The notes under the pieces: model-generated
Told to the model about the DNA's origin: nothing
The model's input: the letters and a program-made list of their open reading frames with translations, nothing else
Databases searched by the model: none
DNA from: Dugong dugon
Lineage: Eukaryota > Chordata > Mammalia > Sirenia > Dugongidae
Assembly: GCA_030035585.1 (NCBI GenBank)
Contig: CM057480.1
Coordinates: forward strand, 2,525,001-2,589,000
Reading direction: 5' to 3'
DNA: 64,000 bases
Shown here: positions 55,801-64,000 of the stretch, one piece after another
Layout of the letters: every line of letters starts with the position of its first letter
Position numbering within the stretch: the stretch's first letter is position 1
Program-made: the position numbers and the translations under genes

Positions 55801-57752
55801 TTACTTTTGTGACTCTCACCACCCTCGTCTACCTTTCAATAGGAGACAGTAGAGAAAGTTACGCCAAATAGGAGCCCGAAATAAGCAAACACTAGCAGGT
55901 TCTGGGTCTGGTGGAATACGTCAGTTAACGCCCGCTGAAGGCAGACAGCAGTTTGGAGACTCCCTCCCTCTCCTCACAGTGCTCTGTACCACCTGTACGC
56001 CAGCCAACAGGATGATCTAGACTCTGCTACTATAAACCAGGGAAGCCGAGGGCAGAGTGAGAGAGAGGCAGCACCAGGCTGAGCTACACAGGGTGCAGGT
56101 TCCCTGAGGTGAGAGCAGCCTGGCTACCTGAACTGACGCACCACCAAGATTCTCACAAGTTGATGCCCTTTTATCACCAAACATTCCAAAAGCCAACTGT
56201 GGACAGCTGTCCTCTGCCTTCCCTATGGGTCTTGACTCAAGGGTCCCTTCAGGGGAACTGCCCTTAAGGAGATACATTCTGTGTACAGATCAAAAAGACC
56301 CTGGAAGGTAACTCCAGGACAGGATCCTCTGGAAGGTTCTAAGAATGTACTCCAGCTCCAGAAGGATTTCTGTAAGTCTGGATCAACTGGTTCAGATCTT
56401 GCTAGGGAACATAATGTAGGAAGTCCACTCTCTGAACCAGAGACCAGTGCCAGCATGGACCTACTCTCCCAACACAGCCTCAGACCAGTACCACCCGGAA
56501 GGGCTGAGTGGAGCCCCCCGTGGGGAGCTTACCAGCTGCACTGAAAGGAATGCAGCTACAGAGCCTGTGACCCCAAGAGGTTTGCAGCTAACATTCCCCA
56601 TGCTGATGGGAAATGGGCAGTGAGGCATCAGGGGATGTTCCAAAGGCTCAATAAGAAATCAACTATGGAGCCAAGAAGAGACAACTCAGGAAGTTTAGAA
56701 AAAGGTGACCGCATCTCAGCTGGAGTGCAACAGCTTTATAGCTTATTGGTTAAAACCGTAAGTTTTCATTGCAGATTGGATCTTTATGGAACAGTCACTG
56801 GCTGCAGCGCTGCACGAATATGGAATAACAGGCAAGAATCACAGGAAAAATTCAGTAAAGGTGACTCTTGGGACTGATATTTTATTACGCCACATTTGAT
56901 CCTAATCCAAAGGTCAAAACGCAATAGGATTTTCATCTCTACTTCCCCTGGAGCTTCTCCAACCATTATTTAAAGTTAGCCATTCTGAGGACACTAAGAT
57001 GATTTAAAAATAAGAAGGGTTATTTTGGTAGGGTGTGGCAAATGGAAAGGAAATACACTATCAACACAGACTTAAAAGAAATAGCCGCCTTACGGAGAAC
57101 ACCAGAACTGAAAATAAACTTCACATAAACATAAAATAAACTTTTACAACCAATTTTCTCCTGGTGCTGACTTTTTTCCCCTCTGACTTAAATGTAAGCG
57201 AGACAGGACATTGACCGAGATGAGCTTTCACTTGTAAGATAGTAAATGGGACTTCGTAAATCCTGTGCCAAATATAAATAAATCTGAAAATGGTCTTCAG
57301 TAAGGTCAAGTTTTCAACAGCATGAGAAGACACTACAGAACCCTGGGCTGTCCAGAAGCACGACGAGATTTCGTGTCCCGCTCACTCTACCTGGCTCAGA
57401 GATGAACTGAACAAATATTTGTGGAGTGATGAATGCAATTAATGTCACTGAATTGAACATATAAAAAATGTTGAGACCGCAAAGGGCATAATGCTTTTAA
57501 GGCCTATTAAAAAACTAGAATAAGAGGTGACGAGAAAAATAGCAATACATAAAAAAACAAAAACTAGATGAGGCTTAAAGAATTTTATAACTGTACCATT
57601 TTTCTTCCCTCCAGCAGATTTTGTCTAGAATGTACACTGATAGCTTCTAGAAAACATAATCTTGGGTGGGCTAGAAAATCTAAGAATTCCATTCCTGAAA
57701 GAGTACACACAGAGACATCATACTTTACAGGTCTTTTGATGTCTCAATGCTG
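55801..57752. other. Unassigned stretch (possible L1 3' remnant near 57425)
   Basis: AATGCAATTAATGTCACTGA then TTGAACATATAAAAAATG near 57432 resembles an L1 3' end; nothing else is recognised. No coding exon. Confidence 0.35.
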
Positions 57753-58172
57753 GTGGTGATAGTAACTAACACTTATTGACTTCTTTCTGTAAGTGTCAGG
57801 TAAAATTTTAATTGCATTACGTGTATTACCTTATTTAATCCTGACAGGAATCCAATTAAGTAAGTTCTAATACTTGGAGCCCTGGTGGTGCACTGGTTAA
57901 AAGCTGGGCTGCTAACTAAAAGGTTGGCAGTTCGAATCCACCAGGCGCTGCTTGAAAACCCTATTGGGCAGTTCTACTCTGTCCTATAGGGTTGCTATGA
58001 GGCGGAATCGACTTTATGACAACGGGTTTGTTTTTTGTTTTTTTTAATACTAGCCCAACTTCATAGGCAAAGAAACTGAACACAGGAAGTTCACATCACT
58101 TGCTCAAGATCACGCAGTGATTAAGTGGTGAAACCAGGATTCAGTACAAGGCCTCCCCTAAGGTAATCTTGA
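57753..58172 (-). mobile_element. MIR SINE, antisense, split by an AfroSINE
   Basis: Left part GTAACTAACACTTATTGACT, ATTACCTTATTTAATCCTGA; right part (from 58052) CAACTTCATAGGCAAAGAAA, CACTTGCTCAAGATCACGCA. The two halves join into one MIR when the AfroSINE at 57875-58044 is removed. Confidence 0.85.
57875..58044 (+). mobile_element. AfroSINE with 7-bp target duplication
   Basis: Complete: TGGAGCCCTGGTGGTGCACT, GGTTGGCAGTTCGAATCCAC (box B intact), TCCTATAGGGTTGCTATGAG, CGACTTTATGACAACGGGTT and a T-rich tail. Flanked by TAATACT at 57868-57874 and 58045-58051. Confidence 0.96.
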
Positions 58173-58779
58173 GTGTAAAGTGCGAACTCACACACAGTTC
58201 ATCTCCTATCTAAACACGGGGACTTAAGAATGCTCTTAATGCTATCCTGACACTCAAGCTCCCTTGAAGAAACGCAGGGGAAAGAAAAACGTCTTCCATA
58301 GGAACACACAAAGGAAATGTTTTCTGTTCCACGCTCACGTCCTCAGAGATCTATGGGCCTGTTTACAGAGCAGAGTCCAGCAGATTCCAACAGAATGCTA
58401 ATGGGCTACGTCGTGTTTCGGATCCCGGTGAAATTCAGATCTCAATGGGCTACTGAAATAACTTACAAAGCCCCATGATTCTCTCTAGCTGAGGCCCAAT
58501 GTGGCAGGCAGTTCAGTAGCCCTTCTTTCTTTAACCAAAAATACAGTGTCATATGCCACCCTTCAGAATTTCCGAGGTCCTCATGGGCTAAAGCACACAA
58601 TGAAACAAAGAGCGACAGGTCGTAACACAAGGCAACGTGACCGGGGGAGGGTGTCCCCCCTTCCACGCTCCCCTGCCACCTCCCAGCCCCAGGTGTCTCC
58701 TTGGCTTCCTTCATTCCTACAGAAGTAGAAAGCAGATCCCTCCTCCAATATCCAGTCTTCCTTTGCAGCCTACGTCAAT
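58173..58779. other. Unassigned stretch
   Basis: No repeat or coding exon recognised; opposite frames of 75-83 codons at 58463-58728 overlap. Confidence 0.3.
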
Positions 58780-58962
58780 GGATCTCAGTGCATGGTCCCC
58801 AGACCAGCAGCATTAGCATCACCAGAAACTAGCTAGAAATGCGATTCTCAGGCCTTGCTCAAGAACTACTGAATCAGAAACTCTGTGGGAGGGCCCAGCA
58901 ATCTGTGTTTTAGCAAACCCTCTGGGTGATTCTGATACATACTAAAATGAGAGAACCACCGG
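58780..58962. mobile_element. hAT-Charlie miniature (MER5A-like)
   Basis: GCATGGTCCCCAGACCAGCA, CTAGCTAGAAATGCGATTCT, CTACTGAATCAGAAACTCTG, CCCAGCAATCTGTGTTTTAG and GTGATTCTGATACATACTAA then GAGAACCACCGG. A full-length MER5A-like copy. Confidence 0.9.
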
Positions 58963-58985
58963 TCTCAAATAAGATCCATAGACTT

Positions 58986-59494
58986 TGTCTTAGTTACCTA
59001 GAGCTGCTGTAACTGAAATACCACAAGTGGATGGCTTCGACAAACAGTTTATTCTCTTACAGTCTAGAAGGCTAGAAGTCCAAGTTCAGGGCGCCAGCTC
59101 CAGGGGAAGGCTTTCTCTCTCTGTCTGCTCTGAAGGAAGGTCCTTGTCATCAATCTTCCCTTGGTCTAGGATCTTCTCCACACAGGGGCTCTGGGTCCAG
59201 AGCATACGCTTTGCTCCTGGCACTGCTTTCTTGATGATATGAGGTCTCCTGTCTCTGTCCGCCTTTCTCTTTTATATCTCAAAAAAAATTGACTCAAAAT
59301 ACAACCTAATCTTGTAGATTGAGGCCTGACTCGTTAACATAACTGCCACTAATCTCACCTCATTAACATCACAGAGGTAGGATTTACAACGCTTAGGAAA
59401 ATCACATCAGATGACAGAATCACACAACACTGGGAATCATGACCTAGCCAAGGTGACACACATTTTTTGGGGGGACACAATTCAGTCCATAAAA
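58986..59494 (-). mobile_element. MaLR-type solo LTR, antisense
   Basis: Plus-strand start TTGTCTTAGTTACCTAGAGC, end CACAATTCAGTCCATAAAA (the usual CATGACA end is mutated). Same family as 17593 and 27303. A TATA-like AGATATAAAAG lies on the minus strand near 59277-59267. Confidence 0.86.
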
Positions 59495-61149
59495 GACCTG
59501 AATCATGGGACCAGAAGAAGGCTGTAGTTCATCTTGTCCAAGTCCTGGCCCCACTTCTGACTAATGTCCGGGCAGGACTCCTAGCCACTTAAATCTCTTC
59601 ACACCCAGGGCTCCTGTGAGTTCACTAGGTGGGCTGATGGGATGAGCTCAGCCTTCTTGTCCAATTATCTTATCTTGCTCAATCATCATTTCACTCACTG
59701 AACCTAAACCATAGGCAGCCCAGATGCCTGAGACCTCAACTTCTCGCAGCCGCTGCCCACATCTTGTGATCTCTCGCAATCTCTTGGACAACGCAGGTGT
59801 GTGATAGGTTGCAGGTGACCTCCCTGCCTTGGCACGCCCCTCTGGCAGGTGAGCAGCAGCTCTGGGCACTCAGCATTGTGATTAACTCCTTCTTACCCTT
59901 ACAGCAAGTGCCTCTGATGAGATGCCTCCCATCAACCGAACTGTCCACTGGGCTTGTCCTCCTGTTTGAAATCACCACCACTGGGGTCCACATCTCCTTC
60001 TCAGAGAAAATGGGTCATGTGTTTCTGGCCTGGCAAGCCCCAGTTCCTTTAGAAATTGGAGACTGACAGGCTTAATTTACAAAAGGCCCACTGCTTCTAG
60101 GTATGTCTCCAGCATCCAATACAAACAGCCTCATCCAAGCCTGCATTTGGGTCATTCATGGGGGGCTTTTTATTTCTATTCACGTCTCACCAGTAGATTC
60201 TCATAACTTGGATTCTCATCCAGAACCGTTTCTGGATTATTTTTTAAAAAATATCTTCTCATCTCTCTACTCCCTGCAGTTATTCCACTCCATTCTCATT
60301 TCCCTTCTATAATTAAAAATTAAAAAAGATTAAAATAAGAACCTCTGTACTTTAGGAAGCTGAAGGCTATTCTCAAATGTCAAAGTTTACCTTGGCAAGA
60401 AGGTGCAAATGCTCCCAGTGATCCTCATCCAGCTCAACTGCAGAGGTAGATTCTCGACCACTGGGAACCTCACACATTCCCAGATTGGACTTATAATGAA
60501 ATACCCCACGTGAGTCTGAGAGATGATACCAAAGAGCAACAGAAAGGAGAAGGGAGCCACCTGCTAGGCAGAAGCAACACAAATCTACCCACTTCCAGAA
60601 ATACAAAGCCTCTCTGTGGTGCAGAAAAAATCTGCAGGACAACCTGTCCTCAAGGGAAGGAGGGACACTGCTCTTCGCAATTCACAACTGCATCATCCCC
60701 CACCCCGTCCCAAAATGTCCCACCCAGCTGAGATCTGGCTCATGATCTTTTGGACACTCTCCATGAACTTCATGGAAGAAGAGCCAACAGCCAGAAGAGC
60801 CCACAGGACTCCAAAGCGCTCTAGCAAAAGCTGCCAAGCACTAGAGAGATGTATCCCACTGGGTCTTTGCTGTACTCTTGAGAAGGAGGTCAGCCAAGGT
60901 CAGGCATGGCCAAGCCCAGGGCAAAAATGTTCAGGATCTGAAGATCCAAGGAAGCCGCTTCAGGGCACGGCAGAATCACTGACCAACCCACTTTGAAGGG
61001 AGCAGGTTTCTCATGATCATGTCATCCTCAGAGAAGTTTAAAACTTTCACTAACATAACTCAATGATACCCATTCTCAAAGCAGCTCTCAATAATACCAG
61101 CATTCTGTCATCAGCAGAAGTAAATTGGTGGCCAAATCTAATCTAGCCT
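59495..61149. other. Unassigned stretch
   Basis: No recognised repeat over 1.65 kb; a 126-codon frame at 60616-60996 has no recognisable similarity. An A/T-rich tract lies near 60240-60340. Confidence 0.35.
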
Positions 61150-61512
61150 CATGCTCAGCCACTGCTTTGCTTCCAGAGACCTAAAATCTGTCATGCCAAG
61201 GTGGCTCAACATCTCCCATAGTCCCATGCCACAGGACCTTTGCATGTTCTACTGTTTCCTCTCCCTGGAATGTCTTCCCTCCTCTCAACTCCATCTCCCG
61301 AACTCCTCATCAGTCCAGCAAACCCCAATTCCATCTCCCAGATTCATCAATCCAGCAAATCCCAACTCAACTCAAACCTCCTGCCTGGCATCCTCCTGGC
61401 CCTCTGAGTCTCACACTTAGTACCTGCATGTATTATGGTGCTTATTTATATTACAATTGTTTATTTGTATCCATCTCCCCCACTACACGTTACCTTGCCT
61501 TATCCATCTTCA
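61150..61512 (+). mobile_element. L2 LINE 3' region, interrupted by AfroSINE
   Basis: GCCACAGGACCTTTGCATGT, CTCTCCCTGGAATGTCTTCC, CAACTCAACTCAAACCTCCT, ATTACAATTGTTTATTTGTA. It continues right of the SINE at 61716 with AGTCTAGAACAACGCCTGGT. Confidence 0.8.
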
Positions 61513-61715
61513 CCAAAACCCATTGCCCTCAAGTAGATTCCGACTCATAGCAACCCTACAGGACAGAGGAGGACTGCCTCATAGGGTTTCTAAGGCCGTA
61601 AATCTTTACGGAAACAGACTGCCACATCTTTCTCCCAAGGAGCGGCTGGTGGATTCGAACCGCCAATCTTTCAGTTAGCAGCAGAGCGTTAACCACTGTA
61701 TCACCAGGGCCGCTC
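61513..61715 (-). mobile_element. AfroSINE long form, antisense
   Basis: ACCAAAACCCATTGCCCTCA, GATTCCGACTCATAGCAACC, GCCGTAAATCTTTACGGAAA, AGGAGCGGCTGGTGGATTCG and head end GTATCACCAGGGCC. Inserted in the L2. Confidence 0.93.
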
Positions 61716-62264
61716 AAAGTCTAGAACAACGCCTGGTATACGTAGGACCAGGATTTAATTCACACAGAATAATTAGATCAGAGCCCAGGAAGGTGATCAT
61801 TCTGGCAACTACCTCAACACGGAGTGTCACACAGTTCATAAGCTGATGGGTGACAGATGCAAACTCTGCCAAAGCCATTGAGAGAGTCACAGAATTTTCA
61901 AGGAATAAGACACTCGGGGAACATCTTGTTCAACTTTCCTCTCAGTGCTAGGGTCAGGGAATCTGGCAATTCATGCTTAAGTATCTCTGGTGGTGAGAAA
62001 CACACCACCCCACGAGACGGCAAATACTGATGTAGGAGACAGCTCAGCCATAAAGACACAGGTGATGAACAGATGAAACGGGCCTATTATTGATCGCTAC
62101 TCTCTGACCAACCTTTGCTGACGACTATGAGTTACAGTCTCAAGACTGCTAGCATTTATCCCACCTAGCCTTTGCCACAGTGGAGCTAAAGCTAGGAAAT
62201 TCAAACAATTCATGTTGGAAACAAAGACATTCCTAGTCTTCAGCTGAGCACTCTTTAAAGTATA
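61716..62264. other. Unassigned stretch after the L2 end
   Basis: The first 40 bp completes the L2; the rest is unrecognised. Confidence 0.3.
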
Positions 62265-62417
62265 TACGGTATTATACCAATGTCAATTTCCTAGTTTCAA
62301 TAATGGTTATGTAAGTCACTATCATTGGGGGAAGCTGGGTAAAGGGTACACAGAAACTTTCTGTACTAGCTTTGCAACTTCTTGGGAGTCTTAAACTATT
62401 CCCAAATTAAAAAATTA
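62265..62417 (+). mobile_element. L1 3' end remnant
   Basis: TGTCAATTTCCTAGTTTCAA, TCACTATCATTGGGGGAAGC, GGTAAAGGGTACACAGAAAC and CAAATTAAAAAATTAAAA match an old L1M 3' UTR, ending directly in the tetranucleotide repeat. Confidence 0.8.
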
Positions 62418-62512
62418 AAAGTAGATAGCTAGGTAGACAAGTAGATAGACAAGTAGGTAGGTAGGTAGACAGGCAGGCAGAGAGACAGACAGACAGACAG
62501 ACAGATAGACAT
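62418..62512 (+). repeat. (TAGA/TAGG/GACA)n tetranucleotide repeat
   Basis: A 4-bp-period tract shifting from TAGA through TAGG and CAGG to GACA, starting where the L1 A-rich tail ends. Confidence 0.95.
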
Positions 62513-62699
62513 GGGAGACAGAGTTGCTGCCCTCAGGGTATGTGCCCATAATGAAATGCTTTGGGCATGGACACAGTGAAATTTTTCTGACATCCTTATC
62601 ATGCTTAAGAACTACTAAAATATATGGCAAACTCCATTACCATTCAATAGTCCCCAGTATTTCTAGCTAAATGGTTTCCAAGATCACTCGCTACCCAAT

Positions 62700-62898
62700 C
62701 AGCAACTGTTCCAAAGTGTCATCCCCAGTCCAGCAGCACCAGCATAACCCAGGAACTTGTTAGAAATGCAAATTCCCAGGCCCTACCTCAGGCCTACAGA
62801 ATCCAAACCTCTGGAGATAAGGCCCAGAAATCTGTTTGAACAAGCCCCCCAGGTAACTCTGCTGTCTGCTCCAGTGTAAGAACTGCTGGTCTGCAGTC
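62700..62898. mobile_element. hAT-Charlie miniature (MER5A-like)
   Basis: CCCAGTCCAGCAGCACCAGC, CTTGTTAGAAATGCAAATTC, CCTACAGAATCCAAACCTCT and CAGAAATCTGTTTGAACAAG follow the same order as 58780-58962 with more divergence. Confidence 0.85.
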
Positions 62899-63194
62899 AC
62901 TCAGTGTAGGTTCATTGTCTGCATGACACACGTGGCAATTATCTTGCTACATCTTTGACCTCCACGGCCTTGACACCTCACTCACTGCTTTAGGGTGTCT
63001 TGAGGACACAGAGACTCTGATCAGTTTACTGCCAGCTCCCCTAGCCCCACCCCAGCCTGGAGCTACATGCAGTGGAGCATTTCCCTGTTGGTATTCGTCA
63101 ACCTGGCCCTTCACCAGAATCTAAGGTAACACTGCAGGCTTCCTAGGAAACTAGGGATGGGAAAGTGAATGGACCCACGAGGAACACCAACCAT

Positions 63195-63345
63195 ACCCTC
63201 TGGGGCACTCTGCACATATGATCTCTGTTAATCCTCACTACAATCCCAAGTTACCTCCACTTTATAGAGGAGGGGCTCCAAGGAGGTAATAAATTTGCCC
63301 AGGTACCAGGCTGGTGAGCGCAGGGGTGGGAGTCAGATTCCCCTC
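63195..63345 (-). mobile_element. MIR SINE, antisense
   Basis: CTCTGTTAATCCTCACTACA, CCACTTTATAGAGGAGGGGC, AATTTGCCCAGGTACCAGGC and GGGAGTCAGATTCCCC are antisense MIR. Confidence 0.78.
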
Positions 63346-64000
63346 ATCTGTGGCACAACAGGAGTACCAGCCCCCAGGTCAGCAATCAACAGACAGGCTT
63401 TCAGGAGCCATAATCCAGCCCACTGTGCTCAAGCCCTTTAACTTCACTTATGCCTTTAATCCCACCTTCCATTTTCTACTCCTCTCTTTAGGACTGGTAT
63501 TCCCAAGGGCTTCTTTTAGCCCCTCTGTCCTCATTAAGTCTGGGTGGGGACGGGTGTGGCTGCACTGTTAGCGAGCCAGGATCTGGGAATCCTGCTTGAG
63601 CTCTGAGGCTCCTCCCTTAAAGCACATGGGCCCGAGCCCAGCACAGTGTTTGCACGTGGAGGCATTCAACAGATGCCTTTTGAACTACAGGGGCAAGAAT
63701 ATCCATCTCGATGGTATGTCATTCTTTTAAAAAAGACACACCCCATTTATCCAGTGGTCGCTTCTTCTGATCATGAATCAATAACAATTTAATGACAGGG
63801 GAGAAGGAGAGAGTATCACATTTTCTTCCATTAAGACCAGCAATCAATCAAGCCTACCCAAATTCCAGCTAACTTTAGCCTGAGATACGGGTTTTCAGAA
63901 AGTCTTCCACACTGTAGGAGGTCACTATAAATAAAGCAAAAACAGTTATGTCAACACTGGATTGACGCAAATCTATAAACGGTGGGAACCCTAGAGAGTG
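63346..64000. other. Unassigned stretch to window end
   Basis: No recognised repeat and no credible coding region; the 85-codon frame at 63314-63571 starts inside the MIR. Confidence 0.3.

Noticed and set aside
1-64000. Bacterial-type systems, CRISPR arrays, operons
   Set aside because: The window is mammalian nuclear DNA dominated by SINEs, LINEs and LTRs; the regular repeats are minisatellites, without spacer-like unique sequences.

Overview
The window is nuclear DNA of a placental mammal of the superorder Afrotheria, most likely an elephant. The diagnostic signal is repeated, dispersed copies of AfroSINE (tRNA-type box A and box B, 3' end reading GAGTCGGAATCGACTC) together with RTE/BovB-class LINE fragments that share the same 3' tail. 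Old mammal-wide repeats (MIR, L2, hAT-Charlie miniatures, MaLR LTRs) are also frequent. Repeat family names come from my memory of consensus sequences; no library search was possible.

I find no convincing protein-coding gene, exon series or structural RNA gene. The open reading frames are short and look like chance products or repeat remnants. The best hint of a host gene is a decayed segment at about 24.87-25.02 kb. It reads like the end of a T-cell-receptor or immunoglobulin V exon (SSSLVNIGDTAYYYCA) and is followed by a perfect CACAGTG heptamer.

Layout: 1-2.8 kb is degraded L1 ending in an L1-linked 3' module. 3-12 kb is mostly unassigned sequence with MIR, L2, LTR, hAT, AfroSINE and RTE pieces. 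12.7-15.9 kb is a 5'-truncated L1 followed by two related 3' modules meeting tail to tail. 16-22 kb holds LTRs, L2 and two AfroSINEs inserted close together. 22.5-24.8 kb is antisense L1 with a large dinucleotide tract. 25-37 kb is mixed, with MaLR LTRs, an RTE fragment, a tRNA-Gly-headed SINE and L2/MIR. 37.74-38.71 kb is a CA-rich minisatellite. 40.9-44.7 kb is an antisense L1 carrying a 1.7-kb insertion. 49.8-50.3 kb is a second minisatellite. 50.9-52.0 kb is an RTE element with an internal inversion. 52-64 kb is mostly unassigned sequence with MIR, L2, AfroSINE, hAT and one MaLR LTR.

The most notable structures are two retrotransposition outcomes. At 41488-43190 an LTR-retrotransposon (MaLR) transcript, with layout R-U5-internal-U3-R-poly(A), was inserted by L1 machinery. 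It has a 13-bp target duplication, and its start lies about 28 bp downstream of a TATA box. At 50873-51968 an RTE element flanked by an 8-bp duplication has its reverse-transcriptase region split just upstream of the YADD box, with the 5' part inverted; this is the structure predicted by twin priming. The window also shows directly that two different tRNA-headed SINEs carry the RTE 3' tail.
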